Source of the DNA: Anoplopoma fimbria | Lineage: Eukaryota; Chordata; Actinopteri; Perciformes; Anoplopomatidae | Direction of reading: 5' to 3' | DNA: 64,000 bases | Assembly (NCBI RefSeq): GCF_027596085.1 | Contig: NC_072467.1 | Location: 12,500,976 to 12,564,975 of the forward strand | Shown: positions 11,836 through 33,264 of the stretch, one piece after another | Position numbering within the stretch: the stretch's first letter is position 1 | Layout of the letters: each line of letters starts with the position of its first letter | The notes under the pieces: generated by a model | Seen by the model: only the letters and a program-made list of their open reading frames with translations | Told to the model about the DNA's origin: nothing | Database searches by the model: none | Made by a program: the position numbers and the translations under genes

Positions 11836-14739
11836 ACACTTACTGCTCTTTGTTTGACCTGTCCACCTCCCAACCTACCAGCAAGTTATATTTGTTGTGC
11901 TCTTTATACTTCCTGTTTAACCATTACGTTGATTACATAGGTTTTGGATTTCATTGAATTACAGCGCATTCATTTTTTGTAGGTATAGTACATAAGAGAT
12001 AGGGATGGGCAGAAGAAAATCCAAGAATATGGCCACATACATGGCTGAAATTATGTTATGCAGCTTGTATTTCATCAATCCGCATCAGAAAATGTTGCTC
12101 CCTATGCTTCCACGTTGACTGAAAATGATGTCTGCTGGACAGATACATCACTTGTTACTGACTAATTAGAGTAAAATACCCCAAAAGAAGTCGGCTAACG
12201 AGCAGGAAGTCAGACTGAATGATTCAATGCAACGAAATGGCAATTAAGTCTGACTATCAGGCTACATTTCGTTTCCATCATGATTTTGATGTAGGTGTGT
12301 CAACAGTGATTACATCCCCGATAAAGAGGGAGACAAGAGAAGTTGCTTCGGAAGGAGACGAGACAGGTGATCAATGGAAGAATCACTGGACTGTCTGAGG
12401 CACGTCTAGAAAAACTATCAATCGACTGTCTGAAAGAGAAAAATTCTAATATTCAACAAATGATTGACACAGACCTTTGTTAAATATGTTTGTTTTAAAG
12501 GTGGTTTTAAACATGTTTCGTCCCTCTCCTATGTTCTCACCTCCATCCTTTCTTTGCTTACTCGGAGTGATGAAGAAGGTGGAGACAAAACGAGTTGCAT
12601 TGAAAGGTCTTGGCAGCTTCTTTCTTTTGCCATCTGTTGCCATCTTTTCTATTTTAATTCATCCCTCTACTCATTAATCTCAGAGCTCCATGTCTCATGA
12701 AGGGCAATGCACACCAATGAATAGTTATCACATATACAAGAGAGACGGGTGATACACAGTGGAATTCACTCTCAGCGACAATAGAAGCTGATGAAAACTG
12801 TGATCTTAAATTTAGAAACAGATCCGTCACTAAACACAAAAACAGCTTAATCGCAGTTGTTTTCTTTCATCTTTATCGTTACCATTCGTCACAACTCTGT
12901 TGATTTAAATCATTCAATGTTTGCACTGGCATGAGCATTTATTGTTTGTCAGTTATGTAAAAGACAGTGGAGAAAGAAGTTCTCAAGAGCTTTAGATAAG
13001 TAAAAGTACCAGATACAACTGTGTAGAAATACTTATTTACCAGACTTGCATTTAAGATTCTACTTAAGTAAAAGTGCATAAGTATTATCAGCTAAATGCA
13101 CTTACATTATTAAAATTACTTCTTAAAAATTGCCTCCAGTTACTGACATAGTATCACCTTTTACATTTTCTGATGCAGCATCATCAGCATTTTTGCTGTT
13201 GTAGTGGAGATACTTTTCACTTCTTTATATACAGTTATGTAGTCGTGAGATAATTATTGGAAAGTCAGAGTGAAACTGAAACTTCTTTCCCAGAAGAAAA
13301 CCAAAATCATATCTTTACATATGGACATTCATTTTGATAAATGCTCTAATACCATGGTTTATTTTATGTTACTATAGTACTAGACATTTCTGGGAAATTG
13401 TCAAAATGAACTTATGAATTCTTGATTTATGGCCCAAATTGTGTGTTGTGAGGTCACAGTGCCCTTTGACAATGTGCATCTGCGCTTGGGCGCTGTAGTT
13501 TTTTTCGGCAGATTTCGGCAACTGCTGTGTGCCAATTTCACCCAGAATACACTTTTTTTTCCGAAAGACAAATTAAATAAATCCTGAATGAGATATTGCA
13601 TTGAGTTAAAGGAAGCTGGTGCAACAGAGGCTAGAGCTCCCTATGGGAGAGGAAAATATCTTGTAATCTTTGCTGTTTTGTGAAGCAATTGAAGAGTTTG
13701 CCTCTTTGAGCCTCAAACAGTTATTTAAATCAAACATGTTTAGAGAGGACATTCTTCAGTGGAACTGCTAACAACTAAAACACATCTGAAATGTGACAAT
13801 GAGCCCCTAATTAGACCCTGTGAGAAGCCACAAGCCCAACATTGGCCTAATCTTTAACAATTTAAGTACAGTACTTGAGTAAATAAACCTTTCTAATTTC
13901 CACCACTAAAGACTGATATATAATTGCGACCAGTGACAACCGGAGTTTGTCGACATCTTTAGCAATCATTAGACATTAGAATTTTCCCTAACTGCTGCAG
14001 GCTTTATATGATTCATATGATAATTCCAAGATAAAAGAATAACTGCACAATTGAATGGATTCTCTTAAGCTATAAACTAAACGATATAACTGCACTGTAG
14101 AAGAAGAAACACGTCAACTGACATATCAATGTCTTTCCAAATTTATAAAAATGTCATGATTGAAAATGGATAAAAAAAGCCATCTACTATTTTAAAACAG
14201 TCCTAATCTTGCCAGGCAAATTCTGACATAGAGTCTACCGTTTGGGACTAATTCACGCCATGAAATAAAAGAATGTTATCGCACTCTAACCAGACCCCCC
14301 TCCTGCTTCCAGCCTCTAAGAGACTATAGCCTAAGCTGGCGCACGCTCTCCTCCCGGCAATGTACTCTTTTGGTGGTGGGGAGTGAGGTGGAGGAACCTC
14401 GGAAGGCCTCACCCACTTTTTTGCATTTTTAAAATTGATGCAGTGAATGGACGAACGATCAGACCTGGTGGTGAAGTTACCTTTTAAACACAAAATGGTC
14501 TCTTCCTCAGTCTGTCTGGCATAGTCAGTGCTAATGAATTTACATGATAGCAGCACAGAGTAACACTGAACAAAGCAAAGTTGGGGACCGCCTTACAAGG
14601 AAATCAGCTTAATGTTTCAAAATTTTAAAAAGAAATTCGATCGGGAAATGAAAAGGTTGATTCTTCTGTAAAATGTAAAAACAAAAGCTAAGTGTTTTAG
14701 TGTTACTTTAAGAGTAACACAGTCCAAGAAGAACATCAT

Positions 14740-15125
14740 GACTGGCAACACAAAGAGCTGAGACAATGTTGCTGAGGAGTTAGCTCATCCCAGAGGAGCC
14801 TCATCAAGACTTGAGAGCGAGATCATTTTGGAGCTGGTGGTGACCGATTTTTCACGGAGCCAAGATGGCCCTCTTCAAGGGTGTGACAGGCACAGATGCA
14901 TCATGTCGTGATTAGTGAACAAGGCGGCGAGGCTAACGCTCCTGAAGAGTGTGACTGTCCCAGAAGTGGCTTGTCGTGACGAGTAAATGTCAGAGCGGAG
15001 CCCCGGCTGGAGCCTGGCAGGTGAACAGGAGATGCTAATTGGGTCAGACACCGCATCACCACAACTCTCCCACTCTCTCCCGAGAGACCTGCTGTTTAAT
15101 ATTTCATAAACCAGACCTTCTCCCA
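14740..15125. promoter_or_regulatory. Non-repetitive, GC-balanced intronic stretch: candidate regulatory element
   Basis: This stretch is richer in G+C than its surroundings, free of the repeat families seen elsewhere, and contains homeodomain-like (TGCTAATTG) and E-box-like words. It has no usable coding frame. Without alignment it is only a candidate. Confidence 0.2.
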
Positions 15126-16139
15126 CCTCACCCCCCTACTTTCTTTGTGTTGTTGTTGTTTTTTCTCCAGGAAACCTATTGATTTCAGCCAGGGTTGTTC
15201 ACGGGGCCTGAAGATTATTGTCTTCACTCATCTCCATCAAGTTTTAATGAAGACCTGAGGAGGTAAAAACGTCAGGAGAAGGGGAAGACAGGTCTGAGAG
15301 AAAGGGAGATGGGCTGGAGTTGATGGGGGAAGAGAGTCACCAGCAATGCTGGTTGTAATAATAACAGAGCAAAGATGACGCTGAGAGATATTTAGGAGAT
15401 TGATTAGGCAAGTTATGATTGAAAAACAAGCAAAAACTGCTTTTGAGGGGACACTCTTTCTCACAGGATCAACAAGAATCCCCTTTTTAACATTTAAAAA
15501 TCCACCTACCAACACCTTTAAAGATAACAAATCAACAGGCTTTGTGTTTGATTAAACTGTACACAAACTGGATGGGGAAAATGACGTGTCAGAGGTATTT
15601 TGTATCCAAACAACCTGAACTTTCTGCAGCGTTTCGCTACCCCCTGCTTCCAGTTAGAGTTCTGTATATTTTCTAGGTACAGAAGTTCTGTATCATTATT
15701 TCCATCAGCAACTATTCAAATTGAGAAGAGTTCTTGGGAAATCAAGGCAGGGAAGCGCATCTGTTCAATTGGCAGGAATTTGTTGTTCACGTTTTGGCTT
15801 ATGTACTAATGATCTATTTTCGAGGCTTGATTGTTCCTCCTTCTCCAGCCCACGCTGAGGTCACAGGGGGTCTGACAAGGCGCCCTTGGACAACTTCTTA
15901 CGGCTCGGGTATTAAACGCTGTGTCCTCACCACAAAAAGTATCTAAAGAGTTGATAGAATGGCATTTAATGCATATAGTTCATAACTTCTTCTGGTTTCT
16001 ATAACATAAGGACATGTATGTGAAGAGCCTGTAAACTCTGCAAAAAACCTTTTGTTTCATGTATTTAGGGCCTTTTAAACCAAATAGTCCCAGGATCAAA
16101 ACTCAGGAAGTCAAGGTCCCTTGAGTTTAGTCAGCGGGA

Positions 16140-16275
16140 TTCATTCTCTGGGGAGCATGATTCTCTGTACTTCATTTTATGGCAATGCATCCAATAGTTA
16201 TTGAGATATTTCAGTGAGGATAAAGATTGTAGCTCGACCGACCAACAGACTGACATTGCCACCCCTAGAGAGCAA
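16140..16275 (+). repeat. Dispersed repeat F, copy 2
   Basis: The text ATTCTCTGGGGAGCATGATT, then ATGGCAATGCATCCAATAGT, TATTGAGATATTTCAGTGAG and CGACCGACCAACAGACTGAC matches copy 1 near 3.1-3.2 kb. Confidence 0.7.
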
Positions 16276-16389
16276 CAACATAGATGTTCACACATTAGCT
16301 TTTAATCTCGAGGCTGGTCTTCAACCAGTCAGCGCTATTGAGCCCTGATTGTTCCTGGGCCGTCCAAAAGTGATACTTCTAGACAGGTG

Positions 16390-16680
16390 TCAACCTCCAG
16401 TTCTGAGAATGAAAGCCAATGCGAAAGTGCCTTAAACTTTCATTCAATCTACTTTCAACTCCTCTAGTTGAATGTATCGTAGTGTATGAGAAGATGACCC
16501 TTCTTCTTACTTGATGTAATACCTCAGTTAACATTGTTAACATGATTTTATGGTTTTGATAGCTAGTTTTCAAGTGTTCTTCAATACAGCATGATGTTCA
16601 TTTTATAAATGATGGTCCCGTTTAGGGTAAAATAGACGATACCTTGTGATTGACAGGTCGCTACCATCTCTATAGGGTCC
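16390..16680 (+). repeat. Dispersed repeat A, copy 1
   Basis: Landmarks shared with the 33.3- and 42.8-kb copies are GAAAGCCAATGCGAAAGTGC, TACCTCAGTTAACATTG, a CTAGTTTTCAAGT..CTTCAATACAGCATGATG core, TTTAGGGTAAAATAGACGAT and TTGATTGACAGGTCGCTACC-like text. All three copies lie on the plus strand. Confidence 0.75.
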
Positions 16681-16689
16681 ATAGAGAAT

Positions 16690-21358
<4,669 letters not shown>

Positions 21359-21449
21359 ATCTATTCATGAGTTTGGTCGTGCAGAGGCTGGCAAGATCAC
21401 TGCTGACTGGACTGAAATGCTGCTGATGCCTGCTGCTCACCTCACCTGA

Positions 21450-21487
21450 CAAACAAACACACACACACACACACACACAAACACACA
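21450..21487. repeat. AC/AAAC simple repeat
   Basis: This is a short AC array bordered by AAAC units. Confidence 0.9.
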
Positions 21488-21604
21488 AGGAGCAGTGTCT
21501 CAGGGGAACACATTCAAATTGATTAGATGGGCAGCTATTTTTCTTCAAGTGTCAATCTGTTGCTGAATGATGCACATGGCTCCTTGTGACCGCCCCGCCT
21601 CCTC

Positions 21605-21616
21605 CACACACACACA

Positions 21617-21657
<41 letters not shown>
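21605..21657. repeat. (AC)n microsatellite with one interruption
   Basis: The AC array is broken once by a CTCA unit. Confidence 0.95.
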
Positions 21658-21659
<2 letters not shown>

Positions 21660-21836
21660 CATGTAGCACTGAGTGTTTTCAAATGACACTATGGTAACTT
21701 TCACTATGGAAACTTTGGCCTCTGACGTGCCTCCTCTTGAAAACACATGTAGAGCTAATGATGGTACTCAGGGTGACAGGCCTCATTGCGTGAGAAACAA
21801 CGTCCCAATGAGACTGTTTACTTCAGTGTGTTTGTG

Positions 21837-21839
<3 letters not shown>

Positions 21840-21915
<76 letters not shown>
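21840..21915. repeat. (TG)38 microsatellite
   Basis: This is an uninterrupted TG array, opposite in sense to the three AC arrays upstream of it. Confidence 0.97.
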
Positions 21916-21917
<2 letters not shown>

Positions 21918-22817
21918 AAAGGGGGGAGGTTTTTTTATTTGAGGTGATGGTAAGACATCACTGTATTGCAAAATTAGAGATATTCCACTCAAAACATAAT
22001 TCTACAAATGTTCACTCTAATGTCAATGTAAGGGACAAATCTTAAGATATTAACATACATTCTTTTAAAGTTTATTAGCTCCTTATAAAAATTGCAAATG
22101 AGGTATAGGCCTACGTATGTTTTGGTATGAGGTGCCTGCCCCATAATGTAACTGTAATGTGATTTATGTGAGTTAATAATTAAAAGTAGGGTTGTTTTGG
22201 GTTTTAAGTGAACTGTATTGATGAGCAGCCTGGAAAATATATTTAGAAAAAAAATGTTATTTACACATCTACTGTTTGATTATTTCAAGTTTTTTCACCT
22301 CTTTTCACCCCAGCGAAACTGGGAATTACATTACAGTCTTTGAAGAAACTGAAACTAGACATAACCTTTTATATTTTAACCAACATGACGAGAGAGAGTT
22401 TAAAAAAGAAAAGAAAAAAGAAAAAAAAAAGACACGTGGACAGTGAGCGTCTTCTACCATCTTGGCTCAGATGGTAGTTTATCGGTTCATCTTCCTTGTC
22501 ATATTTGTGCTAAAAACTAATCATATTTATGTTTGTCAAGGTCACAACAGTTCTGCAAAAATCCATGTTGTGGCGGAACTTGAAAAAGTAAAATAACGGC
22601 AAATTAATATATGCATGTATGTATAAGTGTACACAGTACACAGTACATACCTCCGTGCATATTAATGCAGGTGTGTGTTTGTTTGTCGCTCTGGCTTCCT
22701 GTGTGTTCATGGGACCAGAAGTGAACAACAACACCTTATAATTAGACCGCTGCAGGTCAGGTGACTCTCCAGTGTGACTGGAAAACCCGCTCTACAGTAT
22801 ATTTCCATTAACACCTC

Positions 22818-22877
<60 letters not shown>

Positions 22878-22893
22878 TGTGTGTGTGCGTGTG
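22818..22893. repeat. (TG)n microsatellite, interrupted
   Basis: The TG array contains GCGT and GAGT interruptions. Confidence 0.95.
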
Positions 22894-23749
22894 CTTTTTC
22901 CAGTGCCTGATATAACTTTAGGAAAGGGACCAGTCCTCAGAATGAGGTGGAATGAAAGTAGGGAAGAAAAAGAAGAATGAAAAATAAATGAAATCAGTTA
23001 TCATTATCAAATCCCTCCACCTCCTCCTCCTCAGATGACAACTGTTAAATTGAATGCTAACGTTTTATCCACATTATAAATGTTTCCCAGAGTCTAGAGT
23101 CTGTCTACGCCTGATAACCGTGTTTGCATCACTGACGCAGAACAGAAATGAAAGAAAAAAATGAAAGAAAAAGAATATGTTTTTCTTCCTGGAAGGTTCC
23201 CTTTGCTGATAACTGACCCTTGTTCTTTCCTGTTGGTCATGACTAATTTATGACTTATGAAAAGTTTTGTAAAAACACTAGCCATGTTTCCTTAAAAATA
23301 TTTTTATGTGCATTTTGGAGTATCACATTAGAAAAAGCTGTATAGAAAAGGCAAACTTTGATGAAACTTCCAGAATAAAAAAAAAGCTTTTCAAGAATGC
23401 TTGAGGTGCTTTTTTACCTTTTTTCAAAATAGAGTCGATGCAGTAACTGGGATATAGAAATGCTTTGGCAGAATCAATTCTGAGGTAGTGAACATTGAAC
23501 TCTGACTGTTTCTGTGTCCTCCCGGATATTCCCATAATAAGTAAGATGACATATCATGAAAGAACAATTAAAACTTGCCCAATTGAAACACATTCCTGAA
23601 GACCTTTTTCCATTTTTCTTTCATGGATGGGTAAGATGGCCAAGGGGACCTCTACTTCTTTTACTCTGTTTACAGCCATGCTTAAAGTTAGCCTATTCCA
23701 CTACCTCCTTACAAAACTATGCTGTGTAGCCTTGACATAATTTTTTAGA

Positions 23750-24125
23750 CTATGCAACCTCAGCCGTAGGGTCCAAACAACCAGCAGGAAAGGGCCGGAA
23801 AGCTCACAGGCAAACAGGTAAGAGAGCCCCAAACAAAAGATGAAGACATTGATAAAGAACAAAGGAAGTGATCTGGTGTAAGTAGAGACAGACTGTTTAT
23901 GTGAGTTATAACAGGTGAGCAGGAGGTCAGGTGACTGCAGGGCTAATGGGGGACAGGTGAAATTAAGCAGGACAGGGCAGACAATCATAACTGGCAGGAA
24001 AACACATGAAGTCAGAAATGAAGTAATCTGAAAAGAAAGGCGAGGGAAGTGACAAAATAAAACAGGAAACAAAAAAACATAATTTAAAACATAAATCAGA
24101 GGAAAAAAACATGATCTAAGAGCAG
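23750..24125. repeat. Degenerate purine-rich repeat
   Basis: The plus strand is rich in words such as CAGGTGAGCAGGAGGTCAGG, AAACAGGAAAC and ACATAATTTAAAACATAAA. It resembles decayed non-coding repeats often seen in fish. The 184-codon minus-strand frame across it (23701-24255) is hydrophobic only because of this composition, and I do not treat it as a gene. Confidence 0.4.
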
Positions 24126-24354
24126 GAGCAGATTTTGACATCTTGGATGAATAAGTGATGTTGACTGGCAACAAAGAAAAGGCTGCATGTGAGGAACTCT
24201 CAGCATGTGGACATTCACAAGATGAAGTAAGGCATCGTAAACTCAATGCACACACCCTGCACTCTCTCTGGCATCAATGTCATCAGTATGCAAATGTCAT
24301 GTATATTCATGCACGCTATAACTACACCACATTTACAACTACTGTCTGCTTAGC

Positions 24355-24525
24355 TTTAACTCCAACTGGTCCAGAATCTGCAGCCAAGCTTTTAATCAGA
24401 ACAAAATCTCACATCACTCCAGTTAGAGCTTCTCTACATTGTACTTTATAGGATTGACTTTAAAATGTTAGTCTTGACTTACATCAAATCATTTACTTTA
24501 AGGCTGAAACTACAGTCGATGGAGT
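24355..24525 (+). pseudogene. LINE reverse transcriptase C-terminal fragment, frameshifted
   Basis: In shifting plus frames the sequence reads QLVQN, then SAAKLLIRTKSHITPVRASL, H, then YRIDFKMLVLTYIKS. This is the QN.AARLLTRT..HITPV..SLHWLPV.YRIDFK.LLLTYK pattern of the C-terminus of fish non-LTR retrotransposon polymerases. Frameshifts and a stop show it is dead. Confidence 0.8.
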
Positions 24526-24828
24526 TGTTGCTGATTCTGATGTGACACCTTTTAGTTTGCGGGTTGTACCCTATATTCAGCTTTTTTTATACAGTTTATT
24601 GTCTTCTTTGTCTCCTTCACTTCCATCTTTCTTCCTCTTTTCTTTTTCATGTAAAGGGTAACTTTTGGAGTGTTTTTTCTCAAAACCTGTACTGTAAACG
24701 GTCCAAATCATTTTGGTCACCATCTCCCACTCCTACTGACTGAGACCATGCAATTTGACTTTTACCTATCAAGGGCATTGTTTATCGACTCAGTTGTTTC
24801 AGCACCATGGACAGTGATGTTTGTTTGT

Positions 24829-24837
24829 TTGTGTGTT

Positions 24838-24877
<40 letters not shown>
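24829..24877. repeat. (TG)n microsatellite
   Basis: The TG array is preceded by TTTG units. Confidence 0.93.
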
Positions 24878-25619
24878 TGAGAAGGAGCGGCGCTGTCCAT
24901 AGCACTGAAATGGAGCGGAGGAGATTGATAGACAAACAGAAACAGCTGTTTCTGGCGCTGCATACAGCTGTTTCTTCGCACCTCCCTCTGCAGATTTTTC
25001 AGAGAATTGTTTATAAATTCAGAATATATTTAGTGCTCTGCTGGTGCTACATTCTTATATGAGTGCTCTGATTCATGAATGTATTATTTGATTTTGAAAC
25101 TGAAAAAGCTGTTGCTGTTATTGAGCCTTTCTGAAGCTATTGCATGATCAAACCAATGTGTTTTATTTTAATATCCTCAAGCAATTTTTTTACAATTCTC
25201 CATCACTGATCTGTAACTTCTCAATATTCATACATCAGTAGTATAGGTCTATGTCTGTTTCAATGCATATGCCCCAAACTCCCTCCTCTGGTCTTGTAAT
25301 TATCCCTGTTTTGAGGCATTCCGTGGTCCATGCTTTTCACGAACACACAGGCACAAGGGTAAATAGACTTTCAAGAGTAGACAAAAGTACACAGATACAC
25401 ACAAATTCTGTATACAAGCACACACACACAATCTACAAATCCAAGTTAACCCAGAGACAAGTTTTATTACTGCGTATCCATTTTTCACCTCACCCAAAAG
25501 CTCTGAGTGGCGACTCACACACATGACTCTCACACCTTCAAATAATGATTCTTGTGATGCTGAAGATTACAGGATACAGGTTGTTCGATGAGCAGTCATT
25601 ACTTTAATAATTCTTTAGA

Positions 25620-25910
25620 AACTTTCGTCTAGCACCACCAGCAAAGGTCAAAGTTTACACTTGTCCTGTCTGTGAAATATACATCTTTACTAGATGGATT
25701 TGCACAAATTTAGTACGGGCATTCGCTGTTCCCAGCTAATGTGTCCTATTCCTCTAGCATCACCATCAGGTAAAAGGATGGACATTTCCGTCAGCATTTG
25801 TGTTTATCGAATGTTAACTTGCTAAACGGAGGGAAGCAATAGACCTTAGCTTAACATTAGCATCTTGGCATTGTCATAGTCATGGTCATCCTGAACATGT
25901 TTTCATTGAA
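25620..25910 (+). repeat. Dispersed repeat, F-like (TTAGCAT-rich)
   Basis: The words TAGCACCACCAGCAAAGGTC, GCATCACCATCAGGT and TTAACATTAGCATCTTGGCA resemble the downstream half of the common fish repeat that also contains the F core. A further piece is at 48225-48310. Confidence 0.45.
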
Positions 25911-28814
25911 AAGGAACGATTTTATGAAAGTTGAAAATTAAGGATATTTTCAATGTGTTACAATGTCATTTGAGCTGGCCTTTCTAGTACAGTAATGTAG
26001 AGTGATATACTTCAATTTGTATAAATTCATAGGAACATTCTGAGCAGAAATCCATTCACAGTAAACCTTATACAGAAACAGTTTTATCATATAAGGACTT
26101 CTTTGGTGACTTCACATATTCAACAAGGCGTATGATGTTTAATAAGTTATTGCTGTGATGCAAGTCTTTCTTTATACTACCAAGTACCGGTACGGTAACA
26201 GCACAAATAGACATGCAACAAAACCCATGAGAAATTAGTCACACAATAGAATCCTGACGTTAGCATCTAGCTCAGAAGATTGTTGTGTTTAAATGTCAGC
26301 ATTTCTGAACAATGATTGTTAATATTTGAGCTCAACACCCAAACAGATACTAATAATAGATTCCGTCGGAATAGAGTTTAGTGGCTTGGTCTGATTCACT
26401 TTGTTTATTTCCCATATATAGAGCCAGGACTGTGTATGAAAACGTGATTTTTTTTTTTAGCACACACAAATATTGGAATTTTGACAAAAAGTAGCAGCTT
26501 AGAATTGCTGAGTGCACCTTTAAGTACGGCCTTCCAGAGCTGCCGGTATGGCTTATTAATTGACAGAAAACATCCATGAAGTATTGTCTTCTGTATAGTT
26601 TATTGCCATAAAGGTCTTTTGTAAATCAAATTTATTAGCCTACTTAACGGCTCAAAATCTTATCCTACTTTTCCTCTGTTTACCACAAATATTGTCAGTA
26701 ATGAAAACAGCAGGAAGAATTACTTTGTCACAATTGGGCCAAATGCTGTATTTATACCAACAAGCCGTCAGCACAGCTCTGTAGATGCTACTGCACTGTG
26801 AGCCAGCTCTGATCTTCATACGTTTGGTGCATTAGATTCTTGGCAGGAGCGAGATGTTTAATACCAACTAGGCAAACTAACTTTCCCTCTAAAGCAGAGA
26901 TGAAATGAAACAAGTTTACGCAGGTCCTTTTAAGTCTGATAAGGCTTGTGATCAGTGATTAAATTGGCTTTAATAGCAGGGAGGTCAGAGCGTGTGTGTT
27001 CTCCGGTTTGATATAAATTGGTCAAATTGGAGCTTGTAGCCGTGTTTTGCAGCGCTCTCCCCTCGCTCCAATGCATGTCAGGTGCTTTATAAAGGACTGG
27101 AGGTGTTTGAAATAAAATCTGTGTCTTTTATCCCTCTTTCAATCCTCTTCTACGCCTTCCCTTCTCTCCACCTTGGGATGATCTTGAAACAGTGTTTAAG
27201 GTAAAGGACAGAACAGTAAAGTATCAGAAACGGTGCGGGCACCTACTGGCTGGCGACCACCGGTGAATGAATATTCATCCGAACGCCACACAGTTGAGGT
27301 CACAGCTGGAGCTCATCCTCAGAGCGGGGCCCCCCCAACACACAGGCCACGTTCCCCCTGCAGTGAAATATTTCTCCTCATTCTCTCCCATGGGATGGTT
27401 AAATCCTTTACACATGCTAATGAGCCAGCGCGACAACCCATTCCACAATCAGAGCAAACACGAAGTGCTGATTCGGATCATTTCTGCACCGGAGGAGCGC
27501 TGGACTCGTAGCTGATTATCATAATACGATGCTGTAATGTGACACACAATTAAAGCCATTTATGTGGAGGGTAAGTCAAAAAAGGAAATGCCAGAGAATG
27601 TCAGGTAAAAGTTATAGCAAGAATTTACGATCAAGCCGTTTAGCACCTTTTGTCTGTAATAAATGTTGCTATGGTTACAGCATGCTATAGGGTTACGCTC
27701 AATACGCCATGTCAGCAGAACATCCGCTTCCACTTTGTATGCCGTTGTGGTTGTTCCTACGTGCTCCGCAGCAACATTTCCTCAGAAAAATCAATTCAGC
27801 TCTCCGCCAGGTGTGCACTCAGACCTGCCACAGTGTTACCAGAGGGGCTAACAAAGGGATTACCTGCTCCCTAAACTAGCACATACAATTAGGTGTGTTA
27901 AGATTACTGCAGAAGCGGGTTAATCTCATCACATATTCAGACACACGATGAGTCGTTGCTGCAGTCCGCTGTGTAGGGTGAACGAGGGCGGCTCACTGCT
28001 CCTCAAGAGTCTTCGCTCAAACTGACAGCTTTAGTTCACTTAATTGGTCGGTATGTATTTTTTCGGAGCAGAAGACTGATATCTTCACTGCTGCAGCTTT
28101 ACCCCACCCCTTTCTGGTCTACTGGTAATGAATCGACCCTCTGAGCTTTGCAAACGTTTAGTGCTAGTTGTGTAAATGAGGTGTTATTCACAGCCTTCAC
28201 AGGAGACTGACTGCTTGCTATACAAAGTAGCTTATCTCATTCCAGTCTAAAGTAACATGTGAAGCACAGATTTGTAATTCACTCTCATGTTCAGCAGATT
28301 GCACCTCGACTGTGGGAACTTCTATCTAGCTTATGTTGTTTGCATTTAGGAGTGGCCGTGCTGTAGGTTTGCAGTTGTGGAGGAAGTCGACGAACTGTCT
28401 TCACTAGGACAGGCAGAAGAACACCAGAGAAACGATGGAGCCCACTGGGACTCTCTTATTGTTGCCTTTACTGCATCCAGAAACCACCACTGGCTCTTGT
28501 TAAAGACAAGGGGCAAAGACAACTTGGTAGATTCAGAAATTGTGCTTTTTGCAGCTGTCTGTAAGACTACAGAGAGTGATTCCCAAACGTGACTAAGGAC
28601 TTTCAATATGAATCGCAAGATAAATCTTAGGGATTGTGACATAATTGGATAGGACAGCAGAAACAAACTATTTCCACAAAAAATTCTGAATTACTGAACC
28701 AAGCATCTTAAATTTACTCAAATAAAACAAGAAGAAAAAAACCTCTTTGGTTGAACTGAACACAACCAGTGGATATTGCAACAGGTGACATGGTCATTAG
28801 ACTGGGAACCACTG
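25911..28814. other. Intron stretch, mostly unique DNA
   Basis: I see no gene or clear repeat. The part at 27220-27550 is notably GC-richer and free of repeats and is described as a regulatory candidate. The minus frame at 28346-28666 has no recognisable domain. Confidence 0.5.
27220..27550. promoter_or_regulatory. Non-repetitive GC-richer stretch: candidate regulatory element
   Basis: This stretch has balanced composition, octamer-like ATGCTAATGAG at 27415-27425 and TGATTATCATAATACGATG near 27512. It lacks the repeat families. Overlapping open frames on the plus strand show no conserved domain. Confidence 0.2.
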
Positions 28815-29075
28815 CGTTTCACGTATCCTCATACAACAGTTTGTATAATATCTTACAAAAAAAGTTACTCCTCATTTCCCGTGCATTTTTCTACGTAAGT
28901 GAAGCAACACGTGTGAATTTCCACTCATGCATACAGTTTTTTCAAAATAAACTCCCATTTTCACAGGAAACAACGTAGTTAGGTGGAGGCTACAAAACAA
29001 CTTGGTAAGGTTAAAGAAAAGATTGTGTTTGGGTTTAAATACCTATGTAATTGTTATTACGTAAGTACAGCAGGC
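28815..29075 (+). repeat. Dispersed repeat E, copy 2
   Basis: The words GTTTGTATAATATCTTACAA, CATGCATACAGTTTTTTCAA, AATAAACTCC, TTCACAGGAAACAACGTAG and AAAGAAAAGATTGTGTTTGG match the copies at 11.6 and (reversed) 35.1-35.4 kb. Confidence 0.75.
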
Positions 29076-32547
<3,472 letters not shown>

Positions 32548-32676
32548 ATTGTAAGTGGAGACAACACACACACACTTCTGCCTCAGTTCCAGTCCCCTCA
32601 GAGTAACAACGGGGTGATTAAAAACCCCTTTTGAACAAACGGCGTTGGTTGAGGAATGTCTGTTCAGCTTTCAAAA

Positions 32677-32777
<101 letters not shown>

Positions 32778-33264
32778 AGTGTGTGTCGGTGCAAAGTGGT
32801 CGGGGATCCTCGGGGCCTTTAAAAAGCTGAATGCGTTCCCCGTACACACACCTCAGTGACTGTTGCACCACAGGAGGTGGAGGATCTAATCATTTTGGCA
32901 GGAGGCTTTTAACATAAGCGCCAGTGTTTTATTCAGGAGACTTGCCCGATGATAAAACAAACTCGCCCGGCCACAGGAGACAAGTGGGGGGGGGGGGCAA
33001 GGAGACGTTTTCTTCCACAATCACATAAAAGCTGTTTGTTGGCAAAAGCGCAGCTCATCATGGAGATGATGTTTCTAAGCTTGAAAACATTTTGGAATTG
33101 AATTAGATAAAACTTTCAGAGGTGTATTGCAAGGCTGTAGCAATACAGTCAACATTGTGCAGGGGAGGGAGTCTGGGGTGTTCTCATCTCGTCATATTTT
33201 CTTCTCTTTAGTCTTCTCTTTTCATAACACTTCACTAACCAACAGTGATATAACCTCCTTTCAG

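Noticed and set aside
14248..14556. 102-codon minus frame
   Set aside because: No recognisable family or splice support.
23701..24255. Longest minus-strand open frame (184 codons, hydrophobic)
   Set aside because: The frame lies over a degenerate purine-rich repeat. It has no recognisable domain, splice context or codon pattern, and its hydrophobicity follows from the T/C-rich strand.
28346..28666. 106-codon minus frame
   Set aside because: No domain, no neighbouring exon, ordinary intron context.
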